From the NCBI RefSeq assembly GCF_001514195.1, contig NZ_KQ948735.1, forward strand, positions 1,043,413-1,107,412: a DNA stretch of 64,000 bases, in the 5' to 3' direction. Made by a program: the position numbers and the translations under genes. This document shows positions 1 through 9,356 of this stretch, one piece after another (position 1 is the stretch's first letter; the number at the start of each line of letters is the position of its first letter). Origin of the DNA: Streptomyces griseorubiginosus. GTDB taxonomy: Bacteria; Actinomycetota; Actinomycetes; Streptomycetales; Streptomycetaceae. Below the pieces are notes generated by a model, which searched no databases, was not told the origin of the DNA, and was given only the letters and a program-made list of their open reading frames with translations.

Positions 1-1127
1 TGCATGGTGGCGGTCGCCCGGCCGAGGTCGGCGACGACCGCCGCGATCTCCTCCGGGTCGTCGATGTCGCTCCAGTCCAGATCCACGGCGTACGGCGAGA
101 TCTCGGCGACCAGCTGGCCCGCGCCGCCCAGCTCGGTCCAGCCCAGCCACGGGTCAGCGTGCTGCTGGAGGGCGCGCTGGGAGATCACCGTGCGGTGGCC
201 CTCGTGCTGGAAGTAGTCGCGGATCTCCGGGTCGGTGATGTGCCGGGAGACAGCCGGGGTCTGGGCCTGCTTGATGTAGATGACCACGTCGTTCTCCAGG
301 GCGTCGGTGTGGCCCTCCAGGAGGATGTTGTACGACGGCAGCCCGGCCGAGCCGATCCCGATGCCCCGGCGGCCGACGACGTCCTTGACGCGGTAGGAGT
401 CCGGGCGGTCCAGGGAGGCCTCGGGCAGGGTCTCCAGATAGCCGTCGAACGCGGCCAGCACCTTGTAGCGGGTGGCCGCGTCCAGCTCGACCGAGCCGCC
501 GCCCTCGGTGAAGCGGCGTTCGAAGTCACGGATCTCCGTCATCGACTCCAGGAGCCCGAACCGGGTCAGCGCGCGGGCCTCACGCAGTGCCCCCAGCAGC
601 GGGCCCTCGGCGGTGTCCAGCGTGAACGGCGGCACCTCGTCGCTCTTGGCGCCGGTGGCCAGCGCGTGGATCCGCTCGCGGTACGCGGCCGCGTACACCC
701 GCACCAGCTCGCTGATCTGGTCGTCGCCGAGCGCCTTGGCGTACCCGATCAGCGCCACGGAGGCGGCGAAGCGCTTGAGGTCCCAGGTGAAGGGGCCGAC
801 GTAGGCCTCGTCGAAGTCGTTGACGTTGAAGATCAGCCGGCCGTTGGCGTCCATGTACGTGCCGAAGTTCTCCGCGTGCAGGTCGCCGTGGATCCACACG
901 CGCGAGGTGCGCTCGTCCAGGTACGGGCCGCCCCGCTTCTCGGCGTCCAGGTCGTGGTAGAAGAGGCACGCCGTGCCGCGGTAGAACGCGAACGCCGAGG
1001 CCGCCATCTTGCGGAACTTCACGCGGAACGCTGCCGGGTCGGCGGCCAGGAGCTCGCCGAAGGCGGTGTCGAAGACGGCGAGGATCTCCTCGCCGCGGTG
1101 CTCGTCGTTGAGCTGCGGTACCGACAT
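1..1127 (-). CDS. DUF2252 family protein, 3' end cut by window edge
   Basis: About 375 codons are present and the frame is still open at base 1, so the C-terminus lies outside the window. The start ATG at 1127 has an AGGAGG nine bases upstream. The translated protein contains a kinase-like HGDLHAENFG motif followed by NDFDEA, the pattern that gives DUF2252 its resemblance to aminoglycoside phosphotransferase/choline kinase folds, and it ends here in a GRATATM stretch typical of the family C-terminus. No substrate is known for the family, so no reaction is assigned. It is divergent from dnaE, with 203 bases between them. Confidence 0.85.
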   Translation of the reverse strand, partial: MSVPQLNDEHRGEEILAVFDTAFGELLAADPAAFRVKFRKMAASAFAFYRGTACLFYHDLDAEKRGGPYLDERTSRVWIHGDLHAENFGTYMDANGRLIFNVNDFDEAYVGPFTWDLKRFAASVALIGYAKALGDDQISELVRVYAAAYRERIHALATGAKSDEVPPFTLDTAEGPLLGALREARALTRFGLLESMTEIRDFERRFTEGGGSVELDAATRYKVLAAFDGYLETLPEASLDRPDSYRVKDVVGRRGIGIGSAGLPSYNILLEGHTDALENDVVIYIKQAQTPAVSRHITDPEIRDYFQHEGHRTVISQRALQQHADPWLGWTELGGAGQLVAEISPYAVDLDWSDIDDPEEIAAVVADLGRATATM

Positions 1128-1240
1128 CGCGGAATGCCTCCTGGTGCATGTGTACGACAGCGTTTCTGTCGTCTGTCCAACGGGCGGGCCGGGGGGAAAG
1201 TGCCCGCGACCCTCGTTGTGAAGGTACGCGGGGCGGCCCC

Positions 1241-1267
1241 TTGAGTGTCAGTGCCGAGGCATAGACT
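1241..1267 (+). promoter_or_regulatory. candidate dnaE promoter
   Basis: TTGAGT at 1241-1246 and TAGACT at 1262-1267 are separated by 15 bases, slightly short for a housekeeping sigma promoter. They lie about 65 bases before the dnaE start. A similar TTGAGT...TAGACG pair lies before hisD (about 13395-13420). The call rests on sequence resemblance only. Confidence 0.3.
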
Positions 1268-1330
1268 TCCGAGCTGTCCCCGGAACTGTCCGCCCGCCAG
1301 TCGCCGAGTGTTTTCCATGGAGGCCACGCC

Positions 1331-4300
1331 GTGTCAAAGCCGCCGTTCACGCACCTGCACGTCCACACCCAGTACTCCCTGCTGGACGGTGCCGCGCGGC
1401 TCAAGGACATGTTCAACGCGTGCAACGAGATGGGCATGACCCACATCGCCATGTCCGACCACGGCAACCTCCACGGGGCGTACGACTTCTTCCACTCCGC
1501 GAAGAAGGCCGGGGTCACCCCGATCATCGGGATCGAGGCGTACGTCGCCCCCGAGTCCCGGCGCAACAAGCGCAAGATCCAGTGGGGCCAGCCGCACCAG
1601 AAGCGGGACGACGTCTCCGGTTCGGGTGGTTACACCCACAAGACGATGTGGGCCGTGAACAAGACCGGCCTGCACAACCTCTTCAGGCTCTCCTCCGACG
1701 CGTACGCCGAGGGCTGGCTCCAGAAGTGGCCCCGGATGGACAAGGAGACGATCTCCCAGTGGTCCGAGGGGATCGTCGCCTCCACCGGCTGCCCCTCCGG
1801 CGAGCTCCAGACCCGGCTGCGCCTCGGCCAGTACGACGAGGCCCTGAAGGCGGCCGCCGACTACCAGGACATCTTCGGCAAGGACCGGTACTTCCTGGAG
1901 CTGATGGACCACGGCATCGAGATCGAGCACCGGGTCCGCGACGGCCTCCTGGAGATCGGCAAGAAGCTCGGCATCCCCCCGCTGGTCACCAACGACTCGC
2001 ACTACACGTACGCGCACGAGGCGACCGCCCACGACGCCCTGCTGTGCATCCAGACCGGCAAGAACCTCTCCGACCCGGACCGCTTCAAGTTCGACGGCAC
2101 CGGCTACTACCTGAAGTCCACGGAGGAGATGTACGCCGTCGACTCCTCGGACGCCTGGCAGGAGGGCTGCGCCAACACCCTCCTGGTCGCCGAGATGGTC
2201 GACACCACCGGCATGTTCGAGGCCAAGAACCTCATGCCGAAGTTCGACATCCCCGACGGCTACACCGAGGTCACCTGGTTCAAGGAGGAGGTCCGCCGGG
2301 GCATGGAGCGCCGCTTCCCCGGCGGCATCCCCGAGGACCGCCAGAAGCAGGCCGACTACGAGATGGACGTCATCATCCAGATGGGGTTCCCCGGCTACTT
2401 CCTCGTGGTCGCCGACTTCATCATGTGGGCCAAGAACAACGGCATCGCCGTCGGCCCCGGCCGAGGCTCCGCGGCCGGCTCGATCGTCGCCTACGCCATG
2501 GGCATCACCGACCTCGACCCGATCCCGCACGGCCTGATCTTCGAGCGGTTCCTCAACCCCGAGCGCGTCTCCATGCCCGATGTCGACATCGACTTCGACG
2601 AGCGTCGGCGCGTCGAGGTGATCCGGTACGTGACGGAGAAGTACGGCGCCGACAAGGTCGCCATGATCGGCACCTACGGCAAGATCAAGGCCAAGAACGC
2701 GATCAAGGACTCCGCGCGCGTGCTGGGCTACCCGTACGCGATGGGCGACCGTCTCACCAAGGCCATGCCCGCCGACGTCCTGGGCAAGGGCATCGACCTC
2801 GACGGCATCACCAACCCCTCGCACCCGCGCTACAACGAGGCCGGCGAGATCCGCGGGATGTACGAGAACGAACCGGACGTGAAGAAGGTCATCGACACCG
2901 CCAAGGGCGTCGAGGGCCTGGTCCGGCAGATGGGTGTGCACGCGGCCGGCGTGATCATGTCCAGCGAGCCCATCGTGGACCACGCCCCGATCTGGGTGCG
3001 GCACACCGACGGCGTGACCATCACGCAGTGGGACTACCCGCAGTGCGAGTCGCTCGGCCTGCTGAAGATGGACTTCCTGGGCCTGCGCAACCTCACGATC
3101 ATGGACGACGCCATCAAGATGGTGAAGGCCAACAAGGGCATCGACCTGGAGATGCTCGCCCTGCCGCTGGACGACCCGAAGACCTTCGAACTGCTCTGCC
3201 GCGGCGACACGCTCGGCGTCTTCCAGTTCGACGGCGGCCCCATGCGCTCGCTGCTCCGCCAGATGCAGCCCGACAACTTCGAGGACATCTCCGCCGTCTC
3301 GGCCCTCTACCGGCCCGGCCCGATGGGCATGAACTCGCACATCAACTACGCGGAGCGCAAGAACGGCCGCCAGGAGATCACCCCGATCCACAAGGAGCTG
3401 GAGGAGCCGCTCGAGGAGGTCCTCGCGGTCACCTACGGCCTGATCGTCTACCAGGAGCAGGTCCAGAAGGCCGCCCAGATCATCGCCGGGTACTCGCTCG
3501 GCGAGGCCGACATCCTGCGCCGCGTGATGGGCAAGAAGAAGCCCGACGAACTCGCGAAGAACTTCACCATCTTCCAGGCCGGCGCCCAGAAGAACGGCTA
3601 CAGCGACGAGGCCATCCAGGCCCTGTGGGACGTCCTGGTCCCCTTCGCCGGCTACGCCTTCAACAAGGCCCACTCCGCCGCGTACGGACTGGTCTCCTAC
3701 TGGACCGCCTACCTCAAGGCCAACTACCCGGCCGAGTACATGGCCGCGCTGCTCACCTCGGTCAAGGACGACAAGGACAAGTCGGCCGTCTACCTCAACG
3801 AGTGCCGGCGCATGAAGATCAAGGTGCTCCCGCCGAACGTCAACGAGTCCGAGCACAACTTCGCCGCCCAGGGCGACGACGTGATCCTCTTCGGCCTCGA
3901 GGCGGTGCGCAACGTCGGCACCAACGTGGTCGAGTCGATCATCCGCAGCCGCAAGGCCAAGGGGAAGTACGCGTCCTTCCCCGACTACCTCGACAAGGTC
4001 GAGGCGGTGGCCTGCAACAAGCGCACCACCGAGTCGCTGATCAAGGCGGGCGCGTTCGACACCATGGGGCACACCCGCAAGGGCCTCACCGCGCACTTCG
4101 ACACCATGATCGACAACGTGGTCGCGGTCAAGCGCAAGGAGGCCGAGGGCCAGTTCGACCTCTTCGGCGGGATGGGCGAGGCGGACAACAGCGAGCCCGG
4201 CTTCGGACTCGACGTGGAGTTCACCACCGACGAGTGGGACAAGACCTATCTGCTCGCCCAGGAGCGGGAGATGCTCGGTCTGTACGTCTCGGACCACCCG

Positions 4301-4870
4301 CTCTTCGGTCTGGAGCACGTGCTGTCCGACAAGGCCGACGCGGGCATCGCCCAGCTCACCGGCGGTGAGCACGCGGACGGCGCGGTCGTCACCATCGGCG
4401 GCATCATCTCGGGCCTCCAGCGCAAGATGACCAAGCAGGGCAACGCCTGGGCCATCGCCACCGTCGAGGACCTCGCCGGGTCCATCGAGTGCATGTTCTT
4501 CCCGGCGACCTACCAGCTGGTGTCGACCCAACTCGTCGAGGACGCCGTGGTGTTCGTCAAGGGCCGCCTCGACAAGCGGGAGGACGTGCCCCGTCTGGTC
4601 GCGATGGAGCTCCAGGTGCCGGACCTGTCCAACGCGGGCACCAACGCGCCGGTGATCCTCACCATCCCGGCCCTGAAGGTCACCCCGCCGATGGTCAGCA
4701 GGCTCGGGGAGATCCTCAGCCACCACAAGGGCGAGAGCGAGGTCCGCATCAGGCTCCAGGGGCCCAGCAAGACGACGGTCCTGCGCCTCGACCGGCATCG
4801 CGTCAAGCCGGATCCGGCGCTGTTCGGCGATCTGAAGGTGCTGCTGGGCCCGTCCTGCCTGGCGGGCTGA
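1331..4870 (+). CDS. dnaE: DNA polymerase III subunit alpha (DnaE1)
   Basis: Replicative polymerase catalytic subunit, 1179 aa, the normal actinobacterial DnaE1 length, without intein. An N-terminal PHP domain begins with HLHVHTQYSLLDG (HxH at residues 10 and 12). The polymerase active site is visible as PDVDIDFDERRR near residue 416, with the paired catalytic aspartates. A helix-hairpin-helix region and a C-terminal OB fold (GGIISGLQRKMTKQGN) follow. The GTG start at 1331 is set by GGAGG seven bases upstream. The gene is followed by a strong hairpin at 4891-4924, so it is probably transcribed alone. Confidence 0.97.
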   Translation: MSKPPFTHLHVHTQYSLLDGAARLKDMFNACNEMGMTHIAMSDHGNLHGAYDFFHSAKKAGVTPIIGIEAYVAPESRRNKRKIQWGQPHQKRDDVSGSGGYTHKTMWAVNKTGLHNLFRLSSDAYAEGWLQKWPRMDKETISQWSEGIVASTGCPSGELQTRLRLGQYDEALKAAADYQDIFGKDRYFLELMDHGIEIEHRVRDGLLEIGKKLGIPPLVTNDSHYTYAHEATAHDALLCIQTGKNLSDPDRFKFDGTGYYLKSTEEMYAVDSSDAWQEGCANTLLVAEMVDTTGMFEAKNLMPKFDIPDGYTEVTWFKEEVRRGMERRFPGGIPEDRQKQADYEMDVIIQMGFPGYFLVVADFIMWAKNNGIAVGPGRGSAAGSIVAYAMGITDLDPIPHGLIFERFLNPERVSMPDVDIDFDERRRVEVIRYVTEKYGADKVAMIGTYGKIKAKNAIKDSARVLGYPYAMGDRLTKAMPADVLGKGIDLDGITNPSHPRYNEAGEIRGMYENEPDVKKVIDTAKGVEGLVRQMGVHAAGVIMSSEPIVDHAPIWVRHTDGVTITQWDYPQCESLGLLKMDFLGLRNLTIMDDAIKMVKANKGIDLEMLALPLDDPKTFELLCRGDTLGVFQFDGGPMRSLLRQMQPDNFEDISAVSALYRPGPMGMNSHINYAERKNGRQEITPIHKELEEPLEEVLAVTYGLIVYQEQVQKAAQIIAGYSLGEADILRRVMGKKKPDELAKNFTIFQAGAQKNGYSDEAIQALWDVLVPFAGYAFNKAHSAAYGLVSYWTAYLKANYPAEYMAALLTSVKDDKDKSAVYLNECRRMKIKVLPPNVNESEHNFAAQGDDVILFGLEAVRNVGTNVVESIIRSRKAKGKYASFPDYLDKVEAVACNKRTTESLIKAGAFDTMGHTRKGLTAHFDTMIDNVVAVKRKEAEGQFDLFGGMGEADNSEPGFGLDVEFTTDEWDKTYLLAQEREMLGLYVSDHPLFGLEHVLSDKADAGIAQLTGGEHADGAVVTIGGIISGLQRKMTKQGNAWAIATVEDLAGSIECMFFPATYQLVSTQLVEDAVVFVKGRLDKREDVPRLVAMELQVPDLSNAGTNAPVILTIPALKVTPPMVSRLGEILSHHKGESEVRIRLQGPSKTTVLRLDRHRVKPDPALFGDLKVLLGPSCLAG

Positions 4871-4890
4871 GGCGGATTGAGCCAGTGAGC

Positions 4891-4924
4891 GAAGGGGCGC
4901 ACCCGCGGTCGGGTGCGCCCCTTC
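4891..4924 (+). terminator. dnaE terminator hairpin
   Basis: A perfect 15-bp stem (4891-4905 with 4910-4924) closes a CGGT loop 20 bases after the dnaE stop. There is no U tract, as is usual in Streptomyces. It may also stop transcription from the small reverse gene at 5010-5174. Confidence 0.85.
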
Positions 4925-5009
4925 GTGTACCTGGGCCTCAAGGGCCCTCGTGCCCAGGGCCGCAACGGCCCTTGACGTACCCGGGTCTCAACAACCCTTT
5001 ATGCACATG

Positions 5010-5174
5010 TCAGTTGTGGCCGAAGCTTTTCTGCCGACCCTTGCGGGCGACATCGCCGGGAGTGACCTGCGTGGCGTGCTGCTCGGACTGCGGCTCCATC
5101 GCGGAGTGCTGCGGTGCCTGCGGGCCACGCTCGGACTGCGGCTGCTTGCGGTTCTGCTTCTTGTTCTTGGCCAT
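5010..5174 (-). CDS. 54-aa basic, Gln/Lys-rich small protein
   Basis: ATG at 5174 is preceded by AGGAGG (nine-base spacing), an excellent ribosome binding site, and the frame runs 54 codons to TGA. The protein starts MAKNKKQNRKQP and ends RKGRQKSFGHN. It is hydrophilic, with PQSE repeated twice (PQSERG and PQSEQH), a Lys/Arg-rich start and no hydrophobic segment, so it is probably cytoplasmic and disordered. I recognise it as the kind of short basic protein conserved in streptomycetes but know no function. It faces dnaE and is divergent from the NYN gene. Confidence 0.75.
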   Translation of the reverse strand: MAKNKKQNRKQPQSERGPQAPQHSAMEPQSEQHATQVTPGDVARKGRQKSFGHN

Positions 5175-5398
5175 GGGGATCTGCCTCCTGAGGGGGGTCT
5201 AGGGGCCAGGGCCGGGATCAGATTCACATAGGCTGGCAAGAGGCGCATTTCGGATAATTACCGTGTGTGACAGGGAATGTCGCGCGGCGATGCCCCGAAA
5301 CGCCACGCCGAAGATCGAGTTCGGGCCGTTAACCCCCGTGCGGTCGGGCAGACTCGAAGCAAGCCCGAAGCAAACCTCCCGGAAAGAGGGTGGAAAGC

Positions 5399-6619
5399 GT
5401 GGACCGCTGCATCGTCCTGGTGGACGCCGGGTATCTGCTGGGGGCCGCCGCCAGTCTCCTTGCCGGGGAGCCCTCCCGTTCCCGCATCACCGTCGACCAC
5501 GCCGCCCTCGTCCAAGGGCTGCGCGACCGGGCCGAGTCCGACACGGAACGGCCCCTGCTGCGCATCTACTGGTTCGACGGCGCCCCCGACCGCGTCCCGC
5601 AGCCCGAGCACCGCAGGCTGCGGGTGATGCCCCGGGTCACCGTCCGGCTCGGCGCCCTGACCCGCAGCGACGGACGCTGGGCCCAGAAGGGCGTGGACGC
5701 CGCCATGCACGCCGAACTCACCGAACTGGCCCGCAACCGCGCCTGCTCCGACGTCGTCCTCGTCACCGGCGACGGGGACCTGCTGCCGGGCATGATGGCG
5801 GCCAAGGAGCACGGGGTCGCCGTACACCTGTGGGCCGTGCAGGCCGCCGACGGGGACTACAACCAGTCGGAGGACCTGGTCGCCGAGGCGGACGAACGGC
5901 GGGTGCTCGACCGTACGTGGATCACCAAGGCGGTCCGCGCGAAGGACGTCGGCGGGGTGTGCGCGCCGCCGCCCGTGCCGCGCCCCGAGATCGCCGCGAT
6001 CCTCTCCGCGCCGCTGCCCGAGTCCGCGCTCTCCCGGGCGCCCGAGCGGACCGACGAGGAGACCGAGCACGCCCCGGCGGGCGCCCCTTCGGAGAACGGC
6101 ACGCAGGAGCGGGTGCCGGCGCCCAAGGGGGTGCCCACCCCCAAGGACCTCGCCGCGCTGCGGGCCCCCGGCACCCAGCCCGCCCAGCACCCCGCGAGCG
6201 CGACCCTGCGCTGGTCCTCCGACAAGGGCTGGGTGGACCGGCCCGGAGCCGCCGCCGAGCCGCCCGAGGTGGCGTCCATGCCGACCCTCGCCCAGCTGAC
6301 CACCGCCGAACAGCGGTGGGCCGACCGGGAGGAGGACATCACCACGGTCGGCGGGGACCCCTTCGAGGTCGGGCAGGTCTTCGCCCGCCGGTGGATGGAG
6401 CGGCTGGGCGACCAGGCGCACCTCCAGCGGCTGTCCGGGATGTACCCGCGGGTGCCGCACCGGATCGACGGCGAGCTGCTGCGCTACGCGGCCCGGTTCG
6501 GACTGCTCGCCCACAAGGACGACCAGATCGACGAGCACGACCGTTACGCCATCCGGGCCGGGTTCTGGCGGGAGATCGACGCCCGGACGGCCGCGGAACA
6601 CGCCTCCGCCGGTGAGTGA
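5399..6619 (+). CDS. NYN-domain (PIN-like) RNase-family protein
   Basis: A 406-aa protein whose first ~150 residues form a NYN/PIN-like domain: VLVDAGYLLG at the N-terminus supplies the first conserved aspartate, KGVDAAMHAEL the middle acidic patch and VVLVTGDGDLLPGM the third. NYN proteins are metal-dependent ribonucleases or RNA-processing factors. The middle (about residues 195-290) is Pro/Ala-rich and probably disordered; the last ~100 residues are a separate helical domain. GTG 5399 is preferred over GTG 5390 because AGAGGG lies eight bases before it, while the upstream codon directly abuts that sequence. RNA target unknown. Confidence 0.85.
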   Translation: MDRCIVLVDAGYLLGAAASLLAGEPSRSRITVDHAALVQGLRDRAESDTERPLLRIYWFDGAPDRVPQPEHRRLRVMPRVTVRLGALTRSDGRWAQKGVDAAMHAELTELARNRACSDVVLVTGDGDLLPGMMAAKEHGVAVHLWAVQAADGDYNQSEDLVAEADERRVLDRTWITKAVRAKDVGGVCAPPPVPRPEIAAILSAPLPESALSRAPERTDEETEHAPAGAPSENGTQERVPAPKGVPTPKDLAALRAPGTQPAQHPASATLRWSSDKGWVDRPGAAAEPPEVASMPTLAQLTTAEQRWADREEDITTVGGDPFEVGQVFARRWMERLGDQAHLQRLSGMYPRVPHRIDGELLRYAARFGLLAHKDDQIDEHDRYAIRAGFWREIDARTAAEHASAGE

Positions 6620-6694
6620 GTTTTGCGGTGTATTTCGGTATGAGGGGCGCCCCGGGAACGGCGGAGCGCTCCCGACCCCGTAGTCTCGTCCCTT

Positions 6695-7714
6695 GTGAGT
6701 ACGCGCGCTGCCCCGGCACTTCGACACCGTGGTGATGTCGTGTGCGCGGTGCGCGGGCTGACCAAGACCTATCCCGCGGTGCGCGGGCGGCGCGGGGCCC
6801 CGGGAACACCCGAGGTGCGGGCCACCGACGACGTACGCCTGGACATCCGCCGGGGTGAGATCTTCGGGCTGCTCGGGCCCAACGGCGCCGGCAAGACCAC
6901 CCTCGTACGGCAGCTCACCGGGCTGATGCGGCCCGACAGCGGCAGCGTCGAGATCCTCGGCCACGACATCGTGCGCCACCCGGACCGGGCCTCGCGGATC
7001 CTCGCCTACCTCGGCCAGGAGTCCAGCGCCCTGGACGAACTGACCGTCTCCCTCGCCGCCGAGACCACCGGACGGTTGCGCGGCCTGGAAGCCAGGCAGG
7101 CGCGGGCCGAGCGGGACGCCGTACTCGACGAGCTGGGGCTCACGCCCCTCGCCGGGCGGCCCCTGAAGAAGCTGTCCGGCGGGCAGCGGCGCCTCGCGTG
7201 CTTCGCGGCCGCGCTGGTGGGGGAGCGGCCGCTGCTGGTGCTCGACGAGCCGACCACCGCGATGGACCCCGTGGCACGGCGTGCGGTGTGGTCCGCCGTG
7301 GACCGGCGGCGGGCCGAGCACGGCACCACCGTGCTGCTCGTCACCCACAACGTCATCGAGGCGGAGACGGTCCTCGACCGGGTCGCCGTCCTCGACCAGG
7401 GCCGGGTGATCGCCTGCGACACGCCCTCCGGGCTCAAGGAACAGGTTGCCGGGGAGGTCCGCGTGGACCTGGTGTGGCGCGCGGAGGCCCCGCTGCACGT
7501 CCCCGAGGTCGCCGCCCTCCAGGACCGGGCCGTGGCCGCCGGGCGCCGCTGGACCCTGCGGCTCGCCCCCGAGGAGGCCCGCGCGGTCGTCGCCACCGTC
7601 ACCGGCGGGGCCGCGTTCGCCGCCCTGGACGACTTCACGCTCGCCACCCCCAGCCTGGAGGACGTGTACCTCGCGCTGGGCGGGGCCGCGCAGCAGGGGC
7701 TGGTGAAGGCGTGA
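6695..7714 (+). CDS. ABC transporter ATP-binding protein (ABC-2 type)
   Basis: 339-aa ATPase of an export-type (DrrA-like) ABC transporter. Walker A GPNGAGKTT lies near residues 62-70, the signature is LSGGQRR, Walker B is LLVLDEP and the H-loop is VTHN. The ~100 residues after the ATPase core resemble the C-terminal extension of antibiotic/lipid exporter ATPases. The next full gene encodes the permease, so the two form one transporter of unknown substrate. Its TGA overlaps a GTG that opens a 26-codon reading frame leading to the permease start. Confidence 0.92.
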   Translation: MSTRAAPALRHRGDVVCAVRGLTKTYPAVRGRRGAPGTPEVRATDDVRLDIRRGEIFGLLGPNGAGKTTLVRQLTGLMRPDSGSVEILGHDIVRHPDRASRILAYLGQESSALDELTVSLAAETTGRLRGLEARQARAERDAVLDELGLTPLAGRPLKKLSGGQRRLACFAAALVGERPLLVLDEPTTAMDPVARRAVWSAVDRRRAEHGTTVLLVTHNVIEAETVLDRVAVLDQGRVIACDTPSGLKEQVAGEVRVDLVWRAEAPLHVPEVAALQDRAVAAGRRWTLRLAPEEARAVVATVTGGAAFAALDDFTLATPSLEDVYLALGGAAQQGLVKA

Positions 7715-7791
7715 GCACGTTGAGTACGCGGACTGCCGTATCCGTACGTCACAGGGCGACCGCCGGAGCGAAGAGGAGCAGAGCCACGTGA
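7711..7791 (+). other. 26-codon coupled mini-ORF between ABC ATPase and permease
   Basis: A GTG overlaps the ATPase stop (GTGA at 7711-7714). The frame runs 26 codons (MSTLSTRTAVSVRHRA...) to a TGA at 7789-7791, which overlaps the permease GTG at 7788 in a second GTGA. The geometry would let ribosomes pass from ATPase to permease by re-initiation. It may instead be chance, since the permease has its own AGGAG site. Confidence 0.3.
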
Positions 7792-8612
7792 GTGTCGTAC
7801 CCGCCGGGATCCTGTCCGGCGGCGCCCTGGCCGCCGAGGAGACGGACCGGGACGGGGCCGCCGAGCTGGGGCCCCGCGCCCGGCTGTGGCCTTCGCTGGC
7901 GGCCGTGTACCGCGCGCAGCTGTCCCGCGCGCGGGTCGCCCGCATCCCGCTGCTCTTCGTGGCGACCTTCCAGTCCGTCGGGATCATGATCCTGATGCGG
8001 GGGGTCGTGGACGGCGGCGGCGAGGCACAGTCCGTCGTCGCCGGTGCCTCGGTGCTCGTGGTCGCCTTCGTCGCGCTCAACCTGCTCGCGCAGTACTTCG
8101 GGCAGCTGCGGGCGAGCGGCGGGCTCGACCACTACGCCACCCTGCCGGTGCCGCCCGCGGCCGTGGTGCTGGGTGCCGCGGGCGCGTACGCCTCCTTCAC
8201 CGTGCCCGGGACCGTGGTGACCGCCGTCTTCGGGTGTGTGCTGTTCGGGCTGCCGATGGCGCATCTGTGGGTGCTGGTGGCGGTGATCCCGCTGGCGGGT
8301 GCGGCCCTGGCGGGGCTGGGGGCGGCCCTCGGCCTCCTCGCGCCCCGGCCGGAACTGGCCACGCTGCTGGGGCAGCTCGGCATGTCCGCCGCGCTGCTGC
8401 TCGGGGTGCTGCCCGCCGACCGGATGCCCGAGGTGGTGCGGTTCGCCCGGGACCTGCTGCCGTCGACCTACGGCGTCGAGGCCTTCGCACGGACCTTCGG
8501 ACCGCATCCCGACTGGGCCTTCGTGCTCGGGGACCTCGCCGTGTGCGGGGGCGTGGGCGTGGTCTCGCTGGCCGTCGCCACCTGGGCCTACCGTCGGGCG
8601 GCCGTCCGGTGA
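7788..8612 (+). CDS. ABC-2 type transporter permease
   Basis: 274-aa membrane protein that pairs with the ATPase encoded just upstream. About six hydrophobic segments are visible, for example IPLLFVATFQSVGIMILM, SVLVVAFVALNLLAQYF and a long Ala/Leu-rich pair around residues 160-210, after a soluble N-terminus of about 40 residues. GTG 7788 is set by AGGAG about nine bases upstream. The family exports drugs, lipids or polymers, and nothing in the sequence identifies the cargo. The next gene follows after 34 bases. Confidence 0.88.
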   Translation: MSVVPAGILSGGALAAEETDRDGAAELGPRARLWPSLAAVYRAQLSRARVARIPLLFVATFQSVGIMILMRGVVDGGGEAQSVVAGASVLVVAFVALNLLAQYFGQLRASGGLDHYATLPVPPAAVVLGAAGAYASFTVPGTVVTAVFGCVLFGLPMAHLWVLVAVIPLAGAALAGLGAALGLLAPRPELATLLGQLGMSAALLLGVLPADRMPEVVRFARDLLPSTYGVEAFARTFGPHPDWAFVLGDLAVCGGVGVVSLAVATWAYRRAAVR

Positions 8613-8646
8613 CGCGCCGCACAGGCGGGCCTGGCACGATGTCAGG

Positions 8647-9327
8647 GTGACCGCACCATTGACTCCCCCTCCGCCGCCGCACGAACCCTCCCCGCACGAC
8701 GCGTGGCAGGCTCCTGACGCCGGGTACGCGACCCCTTCCGACGTCGGGTACGGGCACGGTGGGCCCGGGATGAGGACCGAGCTGCGGGAGGCCGCGGTGA
8801 TCACGGTCTGTGTGGCGGTCGTCGGGGCGCTGCTCGGGGTGCTGTGGTGGTGGCTGGCGCCGCATGTGCCGCTCGTCGGGGACGTCGACGAGCGGGGGAG
8901 CTGGGTCGTCTATCTCAAGGACACCGAGGGCGAGCAGGCGGTGGGGGTGGACGGAACGTTCACGCTGCTGGCGCTCGCGTTCGGCCTGCTGAGCGCGCTG
9001 GCCGTGTTCCTCTGGCGGCGGCGGGGCGGGGTGCCGCTGGTGGTCGGGCTGGCCGTCGGAGGGCTGCTGGGGTCGCTGCTCGCGTGGCGGGTGGGGATGT
9101 GGCTGGGACCCACGTCGGACGTGCTCGCGCACGCGAAGTCGGTGGGCAAGGGGGTGACGTTCTCGGCGCCGCTGCGGATGGGCGCGAAAGGGGCGTTGCT
9201 GGTCTGGTCGTTCGCGGGCCTGGTGGTGCATCTGGGGCTCACGGCGTTGTTCGGGCCGCGGGATCCTGAGCCGGGGTTCGGGGCGGTGGCTCCGGAGGGT
9301 GGCGGGTACGGGGCGCCTGTGCGGTAG
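8647..9327 (+). CDS. DUF2567 family membrane protein
   Basis: 226-aa protein beginning VTAPLTPPPPPHEP, with a Pro-rich cytoplasmic N-terminus of about 40 residues. Four hydrophobic segments follow (VITVCVAVVGALLGVLWWW; FTLLALAFGLLSALAVFL; VPLVVGLAVGGLLGSLLAW; GALLVWSFAGLVVHLGLTAL). This is the layout of DUF2567 proteins of actinomycetes, whose role is unknown. GTG 8647 is the only in-frame start before the first membrane segment that fits the gap after the permease. The ribosome site is weak. Confidence 0.75.
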   Translation: MTAPLTPPPPPHEPSPHDAWQAPDAGYATPSDVGYGHGGPGMRTELREAAVITVCVAVVGALLGVLWWWLAPHVPLVGDVDERGSWVVYLKDTEGEQAVGVDGTFTLLALAFGLLSALAVFLWRRRGGVPLVVGLAVGGLLGSLLAWRVGMWLGPTSDVLAHAKSVGKGVTFSAPLRMGAKGALLVWSFAGLVVHLGLTALFGPRDPEPGFGAVAPEGGGYGAPVR

Positions 9328-9356
9328 GGGAGTGCCGCCGTACCCGAAAAGCGCGG

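Noticed and set aside
1334..4798. Very long open frame on the strand opposite dnaE
   Set aside because: It mirrors dnaE in the frame expected from G/C-rich third positions, has no ribosome site and shows Val/Asp/Leu-rich nonsense composition.
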